Positions 16,950 through 27,514 of a stretch of DNA of 39,731 bases are shown in pieces. Positions within the stretch are counted from its first letter, which is position 1. Every line of letters begins with the position of its first letter. Position numbers and translations under genes: made by a program. This DNA comes from Chamaesiphon sp. GL140_3_metabinner_129_sub. Its GTDB lineage: Bacteria; Cyanobacteriota; Cyanobacteriia; Cyanobacteriales; Chamaesiphonaceae. Location: assembly GCA_025358725.1 (NCBI GenBank), contig JANYIT010000372.1:1-39731 (forward strand), given 5' to 3'. The notes beneath the pieces are model-generated. The model saw nothing but the letters and a program-made list of their open reading frames with translations, was not told the origin of the DNA and searched no databases.

Positions 16950-18086
16950 ATGCTACTTTCCAAAGGATTTGAAATTGAAGTCTACACGGGCACTCCCCAA
17001 GGAGAGATTGTTGGTTTATCCGATCGAATTGTGGCAGATTTGGATGGGTTCATCATCGAGCCGGATAGTCGCAATGTCGAATATACCACCGCTCCATTCA
17101 ATTCATACGAGCGGTTACTCTGCGCTTTAGTCCGCCCGCGTCGTCAGTTACGCGCTTATCTTCAGACGCTTGGTGACTATACATTGATTCCAGGTAGTAC
17201 CTTATCATTGGGTGGTACAGACAAATTTTATCGTTCCGATCCACAGAATCCTTACCATACATACATCGAACAGACTTACGGTACGAATGTTGTCACGGCT
17301 AGCGTGCATATTAATATCGGAATTAGCGATCCAGAATTATTAATGCGCGCCTGTCGATTAGTTCGAGTCGAAGCTCCACTATATCTGGCATTGAGCGCAG
17401 CGTCTCCGTTCCTCAATGGCGCACCGACTGGCTATCATTCGACTCGCTGGGGACTATTTCCCAAGACACCAAAACATGTCCCCCTCTTTGAGAGTCATGC
17501 CCACCATATTAAATGGGTAAACGAACAGTTAGAGCAAAAGACGATGCAAAATGTTCGTCATCTCTGGTCATCTGTACGTCCTAATGGCGATCGCCGCCCC
17601 TACAACCTCAATCGACTCGAATTGAGAATTTGTGACCTAATTATCGATCCGATCGCCTTGCTCGCCGTTACAAGTCTAATTGAAGCGAGATTATGGCAAC
17701 TGATGGCTAATCCAGATCTCGATCCTTTGGTGATGAGTAGTTTATCCGCTGAAGAATTAGTCGAACTCGCAGATACAAATGAAATGTTAGTCGCCAAATC
17801 CAGTCTTGATGCTACTTTAAGACATTGGCAGGATGGTCGATCGATTACCGCTCATGACTGGGTTGAGGAACTTTATGATGAGGTACATGATTTTGCCAAG
17901 CAACGCGGCTTTGCTTGCTTCCTATCCCCTGTCAAGAAAATTCTCCGCGAGGGCAATACCGCTCAACAATGGCTGAAAATGTACGATCGAGAACCCGACA
18001 CTCAAGCCGTGCTGATCCAAGCGATCGATCGAGTCGAACAACAAGAAATAGAATTAGATCGCTATATCTGTCAATCGGTTGGATAG
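16950..18086 (+). CDS. gshA: Glutamate-cysteine ligase (cyanobacterial type)
   Basis: MLLSKGFEIEVYTGTPQGEIVGLSDRIV...EPDSRNVEYTTAPFNSYERLLCALVRPRRQLR...RPYNLNRLELRICDLI. Confidence 0.8.
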   Translation: MLLSKGFEIEVYTGTPQGEIVGLSDRIVADLDGFIIEPDSRNVEYTTAPFNSYERLLCALVRPRRQLRAYLQTLGDYTLIPGSTLSLGGTDKFYRSDPQNPYHTYIEQTYGTNVVTASVHINIGISDPELLMRACRLVRVEAPLYLALSAASPFLNGAPTGYHSTRWGLFPKTPKHVPLFESHAHHIKWVNEQLEQKTMQNVRHLWSSVRPNGDRRPYNLNRLELRICDLIIDPIALLAVTSLIEARLWQLMANPDLDPLVMSSLSAEELVELADTNEMLVAKSSLDATLRHWQDGRSITAHDWVEELYDEVHDFAKQRGFACFLSPVKKILREGNTAQQWLKMYDREPDTQAVLIQAIDRVEQQEIELDRYICQSVG

Positions 18087-18342
18087 TGAATGGTGGATGG
18101 TGAATTGTGAATTTGGACGCAAGCGTCCTTATTACTCCCCAACTCTCATCTCCCATCTCCCATCTCATTTAAAATTCCAATCGATCGAGTGATAAATTCA
18201 AATATAAAGAAAATCTATATATTACGAAAGATTGCAAATTGTTAACAAAATCCGCCTAAACCCGATCCAATATCCGTTTAAGCTACCTTTCACATCCCAG
18301 ATTGACTAAACATCCAATTTCCTGACAGCCGATTTTGAACTT

Positions 18343-18801
18343 ATGCCCCAGTTAGTTTTAGTCAATCCGCAAATTCCCCCCAATACTGGCAATATCGCCC
18401 GTACTTGTGCGGCTACCCGCACCCAATTACACTTAATCGCACCATTAGGCTTTGAAATCACTGATCGTTATCTCAAACGGGCTGGACTAGACTACTGGCC
18501 TTATGTTAGCCTCAAAATTCACTCGTCGATCGCCGCATTTATCGAATTTAGGCTCCAACAGCCTGGACGTAATGTAGGCTTTAGCGTTAGGGGTGCTTGT
18601 AGTCACTTTCAATTTCAATTTCAAGCCGATGACTGGTTGATATTTGGGAGTGAAACGAGTGGACTACCTGCCGAGATGCTGGAACAGTGCGATGCTACTG
18701 TCTACATTCCGATGAGCGAACCCGGCGTTAGAAGCCTTAATCTCTCTGTAAGTGCTGCAGTGGGACTCTTTGAAGCCCAACGTCAAGTGAGTGGGGGATA
18801 G
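18343..18801 (+). CDS. trmL: tRNA (cytidine(34)-2'-O)-methyltransferase, SPOUT family
   Basis: PQLVLVNPQIPPNTGNIARTCAATRTQLHLIAPLGFEITDRYLKRAGLDYW...LIFGSETSGLPAEML...IPMSEPGVRSLNLSVSAAVGLFEAQRQ. Confidence 0.93.
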   Translation: MPQLVLVNPQIPPNTGNIARTCAATRTQLHLIAPLGFEITDRYLKRAGLDYWPYVSLKIHSSIAAFIEFRLQQPGRNVGFSVRGACSHFQFQFQADDWLIFGSETSGLPAEMLEQCDATVYIPMSEPGVRSLNLSVSAAVGLFEAQRQVSGG

Positions 18802-19571
18802 CGGTACGCAAAGAGCATAGATCCCAGACGGGATCGGGCGAACAGTCCTAATTGACACATATTGATTGTGATGTCATTTTACTCAAAATTAGCTAGAAAA
18901 TAATTGCTGATTTTAGATAAGAAATTTATATCATTCGTTTGTTAGATTTATGCGGATTAAATTAGTAATTACTTATTCTGTATATCAGGAATTTCATCGA
19001 TAATTGCAGTCAAAATCACTCAGCTTGAATTTTTTCGTGTTTTTGGATACAGAAGGTCAACAGCCGAAATACTCCTACGCAAATACACGGTTGTCGATCG
19101 AGTAACTTGTCGTTTAAAGTCGTGGTTATTGCAGTCTTAACTGATGAAGTCAGCAATCAGCAACTCTTCCAGCTCACTAATTCATCACTAATATCCTCGA
19201 TCTCAAAGCCTGTAATCATTCCGTTTAACATCTAATTTACCAATCTTGGGGATCAGACTAAATTACAAATCATTGGTTTAGCCGCTCCAAAGGAGAATCG
19301 TAAAAAACTTGCAAATTATTGCATCTTCACCTAAAGTAGCCTTAGCGATAAGAATCGCTATCAGCACGCGGATAATTCATCGTTTTTGTTTATACCGATC
19401 TGTCGATCGTCTAAAAACACAATCGCTAAAGAATCAGTTTATCTAAACTGCCGTTGTGTGGATATTATTTTTGGTGTGATTGGAGTGAGATGTCAGTTGG
19501 CAGTGAGTTAATTCAATCAATCAGACTTATGCCGCTGACTACCGTTGTACTCAAATTCTAGGAGGTCATTT

Positions 19572-20477
19572 TTGTTGAAACCCGAAATTACGCAGAAAAA
19601 GGTTAAATTAGTTCATTCACTGAAGCCTCATCAAGATGTGCAGGCGAATCAATCGTCTGAAACAATTCCTGAGCAACCATCAGGCTTGGCAAAGATTGCC
19701 TCTCTGTTTGATAATCATCGGAGCCGCACCTCAGCAGTGATGCTTGGATTAGCAGTATCAATGGGAATCGCTAGTTTCCCAGTCAACTATCTTGATACTG
19801 TTGCAGTCGCTGCTGAATCAGCAGTCGACTCGACAACACCAGCGCATCGCGCTTCCGCACAACAACCATCGGTACTAATTGCACAAGCAGTTGCGCCTAG
19901 TTCTTCTCCGTTGTCAGTTGCCAATCGGACTGACACCAATAATTTACAGTTTGGTGGTGAAGTAACTGTACCAATCAATGTTGCTGCGCCAAAAACTAAA
20001 ACTTTCAAGTCTGCTGCCACTGCGCAGCCATATTTCAACCCCAATAGCACTGGATCTGACGATGAATCGCCGATCAACGGCACAAATGGAACTACACTCG
20101 GTTTCTCTTGGCCAGCAAAAGGCACGCTAACTTCCAGGTTTGGTCGTCGTTGGGGCAGAATGCACAAAGGTATCGATATCGCCGGACCAATCGGCACACC
20201 GATTAATGCTGCTGCTGATGGTACTGTAATCGCGGCAGGTTGGAGTTCGGGTGGTTATGGCAACTTAGTGGAAGTCAGACATCTTGACGGTACCACTACT
20301 CGCTATGGGCACAACAGTCGCTTATCAGTTAGCGTTGGTCAAACTGTCCGTCAGGGCCAACAAGTTGCTGAAATGGGCAGTACGGGGCATAGTACGGGTT
20401 CTCACTTACACTTTGAGATTCGCCCTAGTGGTGGAGATGCAGTCAATCCCATCGCTCATCTTCCAGCAAATAGTTAG
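19572..20477 (+). CDS. M23 family metallopeptidase
   Basis: LTSRFGRRWGRMHKGIDIAGPIGTPINAAADGTVIAAGWSSGGYGNLVEVRHLDGTTTRYGHNSRLSVSVGQTVRQGQQVAEMGSTGHSTGSHLHFEIRPSG. Start set to TTG after AGGAGG (19560-19565). Confidence 0.9.
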   Translation: MLKPEITQKKVKLVHSLKPHQDVQANQSSETIPEQPSGLAKIASLFDNHRSRTSAVMLGLAVSMGIASFPVNYLDTVAVAAESAVDSTTPAHRASAQQPSVLIAQAVAPSSSPLSVANRTDTNNLQFGGEVTVPINVAAPKTKTFKSAATAQPYFNPNSTGSDDESPINGTNGTTLGFSWPAKGTLTSRFGRRWGRMHKGIDIAGPIGTPINAAADGTVIAAGWSSGGYGNLVEVRHLDGTTTRYGHNSRLSVSVGQTVRQGQQVAEMGSTGHSTGSHLHFEIRPSGGDAVNPIAHLPANS

Positions 20478-20642
20478 GTCGCAGCATGGGATAGAACAAA
20501 TTGATCTGTTGCCAAACTACTTTCGATTTTACTTCTTTCCTGGAGGCGATCGGGTTCGTAAAATAGCTGTTGACTAAAATATTCGACAGTAATGGTCATA
20601 AAGCAGCTTTTTCATGCTATGATCGTATACGTTAAATAGCAC

Positions 20643-20715
20643 GGCTCAATAGCTCAGTCGGTAGAGTAGGGGACTCATAAGCCCTTGGTCGTCAGTTCAA
20701 GTCTGACTTGAGCCA
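20643..20715 (+). tRNA. tRNA-Met (CAT)
   Basis: Cloverleaf by eye: GGCTCAA/TTGAGCC acceptor, GCTC/GAGT D stem, loop CTCATAA, GTCAG-TTCAAGT-CTGAC T arm, discriminator A. Elongator versus initiator identity not proven; apparent A31-G39 mismatch in the anticodon stem. Confidence 0.93.
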
Positions 20716-20808
20716 TATTTCAATCAGTCGCCAGTAGTAATATCCTAACTTTTAATTTTAAGATTAGGTATAACTGCTGGTAATTTCTTTACATTTATTT
20801 TCATCATA

Positions 20809-21849
20809 TTGACAGAAAACTTTCGATCGGAATTACAGTTAGCTTGGCAAGGTCAGTTGAGCGATTTTGTGACTGCCTTGGTCTATTCACCAAATGGTCT
20901 AGCTTGGGCGGCAAGCTCTGCTGCTGGAGAAGTTGTTTGGAATGATGGACTAAGTGAAATGGTGGTCTTGCAAGCTGCCGATGGGTATTCGATCGAGAGA
21001 ATTGCGTTTAGTGCTGATAGTTGTTGGCTTGCTGCTGGCGGGCAAGCTGGACAATTATTAATTTGGAATTGTGCAGACACAAATCTCCCACCACAGCAAG
21101 TTAGTAGTATTAACTTGAACAAGTGGATCGAGCAGCTAGCTTGGCATCCAACCAAACCATATCTAGCCGTAAGTTATGGTTCGCAATTAAAAATTTGGGA
21201 CATCCTTACATCTACGGAGACAGTTGCCTGGAAATTCGATCAATCCTCTATTTTCGATCTGGCATGGCATCCATCTGGGGAATATCTCGCTATCGCTGGA
21301 TACAAAGGTGTACAAATTTGGTCGCCCAGAGATATTGCGGCACCACAGCACAGTGTCGAAGTAGCTACAGCTAGTATCAAGATTGCTTGGTCTGGTGATG
21401 GTCGCTATCTAGTGATGGGTAATCTCGATCGAACCCTCACTATTCTAGATTGGCATCATCCTGATGACTCATGGACTTTACAAGGTTGTCCTGGTAAAAT
21501 TCGACAGCTCAGTTGGCTCGAAGGAACAGCGACCCCCTGTCTGGCGGTAGCTAGCGGGACAGCAATCGTTCTTTGGCACTTGACCTCAGATGCCACAATC
21601 TGGAATGGCCAACTCTTGGAGGGTCATCAAGATACCGTCGAGGCACTTGCAGCTCACCCTCATGCGCCCATTTTGGCATCTGGAGGTGCGGATGGATATA
21701 CTTGTCTGTGGTCAGCACAGGGATCGATCGAACAAATCTTGAATAATATCGTCAGTCAATTTACGACGTTAGGATGGCATCCTCATGGCACTGATTTAGC
21801 CACAGGTAGTCAGGCTGGAGAGATTGGATTGTGGACAATACCAGCATAA
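20809..21849 (+). CDS. WD40 repeat protein
   Basis: 346 aa with recurrent units such as IAFSADSCWLAAGGQAGQLLIWN, LAWHPSGEYLAIAGYKGVQIWS and LAAHPHAPILASGGADGYTCLWS. TTG start. Confidence 0.85.
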   Translation: MTENFRSELQLAWQGQLSDFVTALVYSPNGLAWAASSAAGEVVWNDGLSEMVVLQAADGYSIERIAFSADSCWLAAGGQAGQLLIWNCADTNLPPQQVSSINLNKWIEQLAWHPTKPYLAVSYGSQLKIWDILTSTETVAWKFDQSSIFDLAWHPSGEYLAIAGYKGVQIWSPRDIAAPQHSVEVATASIKIAWSGDGRYLVMGNLDRTLTILDWHHPDDSWTLQGCPGKIRQLSWLEGTATPCLAVASGTAIVLWHLTSDATIWNGQLLEGHQDTVEALAAHPHAPILASGGADGYTCLWSAQGSIEQILNNIVSQFTTLGWHPHGTDLATGSQAGEIGLWTIPA

Positions 21850-22224
21850 ATACTGATGGGGTAGTAAAAAAAACATGATAAGATTGTCGTAACATCATCA
21901 GGATGCTATAGACTTAGTTAATTTTATTGCAGACCGATCACGTATAAATATTAACTGTGACAAACAACATTAGCAGCTAACTAGATTTAGCTACAACTAG
22001 GTTGATAATTCGTCTACTACGGTTGTCCTTAATACCAACTAACTAGAAGTACGTAAGTATAATCTCACTCTAACTTCCAGTTTTGAGTAATAAATACATC
22101 TGTATTGGGTAGAAATAAGCCAAAAGTACTATCGATGACTCGATCGAATCTAAATAGAGTTGGTAGATTACTTGCAAGTCACAGCAAATAAACATTTTCA
22201 TTATTTTATAGAGCTAATTCAAAA

Positions 22225-23538
22225 ATGTTAAAAATTTGGCTTACCTGGTTACAACCTAGTCTTGGTGTTTTTGGAACAGCGTTAGTGTTATCTAGCCCTC
22301 TGTTTGCTAATGCTGCGCCCAAACCAGTAGTAGTTAGCAATATTAACAAAACACCAGCACATTCTTCACAATGGAGCCATGTAAAATCTGCTGACAGATC
22401 GATCGAACAAGAATTAGCGAATGGGATTGCTGGTACTCCAGATCTGGCCATTCGTCAACTAGCTATCAGTTCGATGGGGGCAAATGTTGTCGCTCAGTCA
22501 ACTAGTTCTACCATCAAAACGCCCAAAAGTAACCGGAATCCTCTAGCTAGCTTCGTTGCCCCCTCAGCAAGATTGCCGCAGCTCTCGGCAAAGGGCATCA
22601 AGCCACGGCAAGGCGGGCACTCCCTAGCATTAGCTCGTCTAAACAAACCTAAAATTACTGTACCAGTACCAGGATTATTCATTGGCACCGCCGATGTTCG
22701 GGTATCCAATAAATTTTTACCTAACGTCAAGCCCATCAGTCAATCAATCGCATCTACTACAGAAATCGGTGCGCCGACACCTTTATCAGCAATGATGGCT
22801 GCAAAAACGGCAGTCGATCCTTTTCCTGTCGTGCGTCCAGAGCTGATGCAAAAGCTACAAGGAATTTCTACAGCATCAGCAGTTCAGGCAGCACCACATG
22901 CTCTGAATCCAATTGCGGCAATTCCATCTAACCGAAATAAGGTTGTGGCACCAAAGACAATTAGTGTAAAGGCTGTGGTACCTCAATCACTAGATCCGAT
23001 TGCCGCTATCCCCTCTGGATTGCAACGGTTACTAGGTAATAACCTCAACAGTCAGCCAACAGTTGCGGCGGTACCATTAGCAAAGACAATTGCGCCGAAA
23101 CCAGGCTCACTCCTGGCTCTGCAATATTTAACTTCTCCTACGGTTACGCCTGTATCAGTTAGTGCCGCTAGCCTCCAGTTAGCTACGTCCCAAGCCTACA
23201 CCAGCGTACCAAAATTTAGTATTCCTGGAGAAACGCTCTTGGCTGGTAGAGCGATGAAGCCTGTTGTTAATTTGGTAGCTATTAAGCGCGTACAAAAGAA
23301 CTTGGTAACTACAGTTGCTGAGCGCAAAGACAACTATGTAGCCATCATGAACGATCGACACTTAACACCTGCATCAAAGTCTTGGACAGTCGTCGATCAA
23401 CGTAACACTTTGGGTGGGTTAATTTTAGGATCTCAACCGCTAGCAACAGTGACTAGAGTAGTGAATTTAACACCAACGAGCACTGTGAAGGCTCATACCT
23501 CTGGACTTGCAGGTCGGAATCTAGCTGATTTTAACTAG
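22225..23538 (+). CDS. Hypothetical secreted low-complexity protein
   Basis: 437 aa; signal-peptide-like N-terminus (LGVFGTALVLSSPLFANAAP), A/S/T/P/V-rich body, internal repeat LNPIAAIPS / LDPIAAIPS. No recognised domain. Confidence 0.65.
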   Translation: MLKIWLTWLQPSLGVFGTALVLSSPLFANAAPKPVVVSNINKTPAHSSQWSHVKSADRSIEQELANGIAGTPDLAIRQLAISSMGANVVAQSTSSTIKTPKSNRNPLASFVAPSARLPQLSAKGIKPRQGGHSLALARLNKPKITVPVPGLFIGTADVRVSNKFLPNVKPISQSIASTTEIGAPTPLSAMMAAKTAVDPFPVVRPELMQKLQGISTASAVQAAPHALNPIAAIPSNRNKVVAPKTISVKAVVPQSLDPIAAIPSGLQRLLGNNLNSQPTVAAVPLAKTIAPKPGSLLALQYLTSPTVTPVSVSAASLQLATSQAYTSVPKFSIPGETLLAGRAMKPVVNLVAIKRVQKNLVTTVAERKDNYVAIMNDRHLTPASKSWTVVDQRNTLGGLILGSQPLATVTRVVNLTPTSTVKAHTSGLAGRNLADFN

Positions 23539-23560
23539 TATTTTACTACAATGTAAACCT

Positions 23561-23598
23561 AAAATCCCCTACTTGTAAGAGCACAAGTAGGGGATTTT
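23561..23598. terminator. Bidirectional rho-independent terminator
   Basis: aaaatcccctacttgt-aagagc-acaagtaggggatttt, 16-bp perfect stem between convergent genes. Confidence 0.92.
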
Positions 23599-23642
23599 TG
23601 CTCAAATCTAATTGGTGGGAGCAATCTAAATCCCTATGAGAT

Positions 23643-23873
23643 TTAGCCTAATGGATGAATACTGACAATTGTGCCACCCATTCTCAAAATCTGCTGCATC
23701 TTTTCATTCATCCGATTATGGGGAACTTGCACAAAAGTGCTAGCACTAGTGCGAATCTGACGATCGGATTGAACGGTGATATCATTTTGCTGTAATCCGG
23801 TTACTTCGTAGACGAAAATCCGGTTATCGGCTGTCGCACTCGAACCTCTAGAAAAAGCTGATTGTCCTAACAT
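23643..23873 (-). CDS. cpcD: Phycobilisome small rod-capping linker CpcD
   Basis: 76 aa; FVYEVTGLQQNDITVQSDRQIRTSASTFVQVPHNRMNEKMQQILRMGGTIVSIHPL. Confidence 0.9.
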   Translation of the reverse strand: MLGQSAFSRGSSATADNRIFVYEVTGLQQNDITVQSDRQIRTSASTFVQVPHNRMNEKMQQILRMGGTIVSIHPLG

Positions 23874-23960
23874 TTAGTTTAATTCCTCATTAATAAGTGA
23901 ATAAGTGGAAAATGTTATTTTTCCTACGCCAACACGTTGGTGTTGGCGATAGACGTAAGA

Positions 23961-24827
23961 TTAAGCTAAGGTAACACTAGCTACTTTGCCACCAATCTTA
24001 TTGATGTACTGAAGTGTGCTGTTGAGTTGTTCGTAGGAAACGATAAACTCCTTGTTACTGCGGCGCACGCGGGGATAGCGGGGTAGGCTAATACTCGCTA
24101 CTTCAATCCGATAGAGTCGGTTTGATTCGCCCATTGTCGATCGACCAAATACCCGATTAGGCATCGAACTTTCAGCAGTACCTTGGTATGCAAAGCCATC
24201 ATTACCACCAGAAGGGGGAATCACTGCGGAAGTACTGTTGCTACCGAGTTCGCCAGCTAGACGAGATTTGCTACCAGCGACTTGGGATGTATCGCTATTT
24301 GCATAGCCCCGATAGAGCCGGAACATCCGGGTAAATCCTTGGGTTTGTTGACCGATTTGATACTCGAAACTGCGACAGTAAGGGACGATCGAATCCCCAA
24401 AATTCTCGTCATATTCGTTAGAATCGATATAAGAATCGATATCGGCATCATAACCGTGGTTTTGATATCGATCGAGATGTTCGATTACTTCAGACTCGTT
24501 ATAGGGAGCGCGTCCTAGTAGGTGTTTGCAGTGTAATTCGATCGCGCGAGTCTGAAAAACTGCGTGAAAAAATTTGTTTTTATATAGCTCAGATTTAGCG
24601 ACACCGCGCACGAATTCCCGTACGGTAATTTGACCGTTGCAGAGCAGGGATTCGAGTCCAACGAGGCGTTCGTTTGCCATCAAATAGTCGTTGCCTAGTA
24701 CCTGACGGTAGACGGCACGGATCACGATTTGGGCATCGGCTGGAGACCAGTTACTGCGTAGTTCGAGCGGTTTAGCATCGCTGTAGGCAGTAGTGCCTAA
24801 GCGAGCAGCTCCTGTTGTAATTGCCAC
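23961..24827 (-). CDS. cpcC: Phycobilisome rod linker polypeptide (CpcC-type)
   Basis: PBS linker domain ([53 protein letters not shown]...) plus C-terminal CpcD-like domain. Confidence 0.92.
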   Translation of the reverse strand: MAITTGAARLGTTAYSDAKPLELRSNWSPADAQIVIRAVYRQVLGNDYLMANERLVGLESLLCNGQITVREFVRGVAKSELYKNKFFHAVFQTRAIELHCKHLLGRAPYNESEVIEHLDRYQNHGYDADIDSYIDSNEYDENFGDSIVPYCRSFEYQIGQQTQGFTRMFRLYRGYANSDTSQVAGSKSRLAGELGSNSTSAVIPPSGGNDGFAYQGTAESSMPNRVFGRSTMGESNRLYRIEVASISLPRYPRVRRSNKEFIVSYEQLNSTLQYINKIGGKVASVTLA

Positions 24828-24900
24828 AGATTTTGCTCCTTATATTTTATTTATTAGCTATTTGTGTACAAGCAAGTCGAAACAGACTGCGGCGGAGATC

Positions 24901-24986
24901 TACCCACCCCCCCCTACGGGTACCCCTCCAAGGAGGGGATTTTTCCGACTCCCTCCCCTTGTAAAGGGGAGGGCTGGGGTGGGGTA
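24901..24986. repeat. Palindromic element in the spacer between the two rod-linker genes
   Basis: tacccacccc...ggggtggggta outer arms (imperfect); inner cccctcc-aa-ggagggg (24923-24938) and ccctcccc-ttgtaaa-ggggaggg (24951-24973). Confidence 0.75.
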
Positions 24987-24991
24987 AAATT

Positions 24992-25807
24992 CTAAGCCCT
25001 GTCGATACTGACAACCCGACTACCACGCTGGTTCAAGCGTTGGAGCGTGCTATTGAGTTGCTCATAAGTCACGAGACACTCGCTCGAACTGCGACGGACT
25101 TGAGTAGTGCGACTGCGATTAGCTTGAACGATACTAATCCGGTACATTTGTCCCCGCGATCCTTTAGCATTACCAGCTAAACCGCGACCTGAATTAGGCG
25201 TGCGGACGGTGGATGCTGAACTGTGAGCCAATTCTGTCGTCAGTGCCGCACCCTTGTTATTGCCTTGAGCGCGATCGCTATTGGCATAACCCTGGTACAG
25301 TTGGAACATCCGCGTAAAACCAACACTTGTTTGTCCCCGTTGGGTAGCAAAACCACGATGGTAAGGTACAACAGCTTCGCCAAAGCTGTCTTGATATTCC
25401 ATTGAGTCCATGTAAGAGTCGATTTCAGCCGTGTAGCCACGATCAATAAACCGATTTACATGTTCGGTAATTTCCGCCTCATTCGCTGGGGCACGACCTA
25501 ATAAGTGCTTAAAGGTCAGTTCGATGAACCGCACTTGGGGAGTCGAATAAAAGAATTTTTGTTTATATAGTTCTGATTGTGCCAATGCCCGCACAAAATC
25601 CCGCACGGTCATCGCTCCATTCTGGAGGAGTGATTCCGCACTGGTTAACCTGTCGCTTTCCATGATATGGTCGTTGCCGAAGACCTGCCGATAAGCAGCC
25701 CAAATTACAGCCCGAACATTATCCTCAGAGTTCGTCCGCAGCTCTACTGGCGAGTTACCAGCAAACGGCTCAAACCCTAACTGTCTTGCAGCCATAGAAC
25801 TTGTCAT
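24992..25807 (-). CDS. cpcC: Phycobilisome rod linker polypeptide (CpcC-type)
   Basis: [24 protein letters not shown]...[54 protein letters not shown]; start set to MTSSMAARQ. Confidence 0.92.
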   Translation of the reverse strand: MTSSMAARQLGFEPFAGNSPVELRTNSEDNVRAVIWAAYRQVFGNDHIMESDRLTSAESLLQNGAMTVRDFVRALAQSELYKQKFFYSTPQVRFIELTFKHLLGRAPANEAEITEHVNRFIDRGYTAEIDSYMDSMEYQDSFGEAVVPYHRGFATQRGQTSVGFTRMFQLYQGYANSDRAQGNNKGAALTTELAHSSASTVRTPNSGRGLAGNAKGSRGQMYRISIVQANRSRTTQVRRSSSECLVTYEQLNSTLQRLNQRGSRVVSIDRA

Positions 25808-25922
25808 AGTGCTATTCCTTAATTTATATGTGCTTACAACAATCCCAGAGCCACAGGACATCATTCGTTCCCACCCTTGAGCACGAATGACAGCCTATAG
25901 TTCTGGGAATTTTAGGAGCAAA

Positions 25923-26411
25923 TTAGCTCAATGCATTGATCGCATAATCGATGTAGGAATTGGCTTCGCTAGCAGAGTCGCCGGAGAGACCGTGGTTAGC
26001 TTTGACATATTTGAGAGCTTCTACATACCAGCTAGGAGACAATTCAAAAGTAGAATTGATTTCAGCCAAACCACCAATCAGGTAGTCATCCATCGGGCCA
26101 GTACTACCAGCAATTAGGCAGTAGGAAACCATCCGAACGTAGTAACCAATGTCACGAGCACATTTAGCTTTACCGCGAGGGGTAGAAGCGTAGTTGTTGC
26201 CGCTCATGGTAGTGGTGTAAGGAAATTTACTATAAACTGCGTTAGCAGCACCATCAGCTAAGCTTTGAGCTTTGCCACTGAGAGCTTTAGCTGCATCGAG
26301 GCTAGCAGTAGCCTGACGGATGCGACCAAAAGCGACTTGGAGTTCGGTGGAACTCAAGAAACGACCTTGGGAATCAGCGGTAGCTACAGCTTCGGTTAAA
26401 GGAGTTTTCAT
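25923..26411 (-). CDS. cpcA: C-phycocyanin alpha subunit
   Basis: 162 aa [25 protein letters not shown]...[38 protein letters not shown]. Confidence 0.97.
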   Translation of the reverse strand: MKTPLTEAVATADSQGRFLSSTELQVAFGRIRQATASLDAAKALSGKAQSLADGAANAVYSKFPYTTTMSGNNYASTPRGKAKCARDIGYYVRMVSYCLIAGSTGPMDDYLIGGLAEINSTFELSPSWYVEALKYVKANHGLSGDSASEANSYIDYAINALS

Positions 26412-26473
26412 TTTTTACTTATCTCTCAATCAATAATTTTGCAAACATTAACTAGCGATCGGTCAAGGTAGGA

Positions 26474-26992
26474 TTAACCTACGGCAGAAGCAGCGCGATC
26501 GAAATAACCACCTAACTCAGCCATTAGAGAGCTACAGTCGCCTTTGGTGATGCCGTTGGGGTCATTGGCAATTGCGATTGCAGCGTCTTTCATTTTGCCG
26601 ACACCACTAGCTACGGAACCACCTGGAACACCTAGTGCGAGGTAAGTTTCACGCAAGCCATTGAGACAACGATCGTCGAGTACGCTAGCATCACCAGTAA
26701 AGGTAGCGTAAGTAACGTAGCGTAAAATGATTTCCATGTCGCGTAAGCAAGCTGCCATGCGACGGTTGGTGTAAGCATTTCCACCAGGAGCGATCAAGTT
26801 TGGTTGATCGTCAAATAGTGAACGAGCTGCGTTAGCTACAATTGCGGAAGAGTTGGAAGTGATCCGGTTAACAATATCAATTCTTTTGGTGCCATCAGCT
26901 ACCATAGCTTTGAGTGCATCAATCTGAGAATCGCTAGCAAATGTACCTTGGGCATCTGCTTGAGCAACTACTTTAGTAAAAGCATCTAACAT
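26474..26992 (-). CDS. cpcB: C-phycocyanin beta subunit
   Basis: 172 aa [27 protein letters not shown]...[42 protein letters not shown]...[14 protein letters not shown]. Confidence 0.97.
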   Translation of the reverse strand: MLDAFTKVVAQADAQGTFASDSQIDALKAMVADGTKRIDIVNRITSNSSAIVANAARSLFDDQPNLIAPGGNAYTNRRMAACLRDMEIILRYVTYATFTGDASVLDDRCLNGLRETYLALGVPGGSVASGVGKMKDAAIAIANDPNGITKGDCSSLMAELGGYFDRAASAVG

Positions 26993-27309
26993 CTAAGGAA
27001 ACTCCCTATGTTGCAATATAAATTACTTTGAAAAATATGAATTCCCGATTGATATGTGTCAGGAATTCAATGTCTTTTGAACCAATTTGATTAAACCAAT
27101 TTGCTCGTGCAAATTTTGTGCAAATTTCTGTCGATCGAGCAAATAATTCAATTTGAAAATGTTGGATGAGTCCCAATGACTTACAGGGTAAAGAATCTAG
27201 CTTTCTGAGAATATTCTATAAATTGTAAAGCTATCGTTACATTGCCGACCTCTGACTTCTTGCACACATTCTACACAGGCGATCGACGACAGTAATGAAA
27301 AGCTTCAGA

Positions 27310-27391
27310 TAGATCCCCGACTTCTTGAAGAAGCGGCTCGCGTTCCTCGAGTTCCCCGAGGGTTTAGCGAGACAAGAAAGTCGGGGATCTA
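27310..27391. repeat. TA-bounded palindromic element in the cpcB/pcyA divergent intergenic region
   Basis: TAgatccccgacttctt (27310-27326) versus aagaaagtcggggatcTA (27374-27391); interior carries a 44-nt structured module. Confidence 0.7.
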
Positions 27392-27514
27392 TTCGAGCAA
27401 ATGAATTTAGATTATGAGTGGCAATTTTATCGATCGATGTGCAATGATTTGACAATCGATCTAAATTAAATTTCCCTTCCAGAAACTTAATTACGAATTA
27501 TTAAAATAAAATTT

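Noticed and set aside
18960-19540. Possible c-di-AMP (ydaO-type) riboswitch in the long leader of the M23 peptidase gene
   Set aside because: The conserved GGGTGAATC / CCGAACCCGTCAGCTAACC blocks were not recognisable; needs an Infernal search with RF00379 to settle.
20284-20577. 97-aa ORF overlapping the end of the M23 peptidase gene
   Set aside because: Out-of-frame reading of the M23 coding sequence; no independent support.
25887-26117. 76-aa plus-strand ORF over cpcA
   Set aside because: Antisense to the 3' end of cpcA; no domain.
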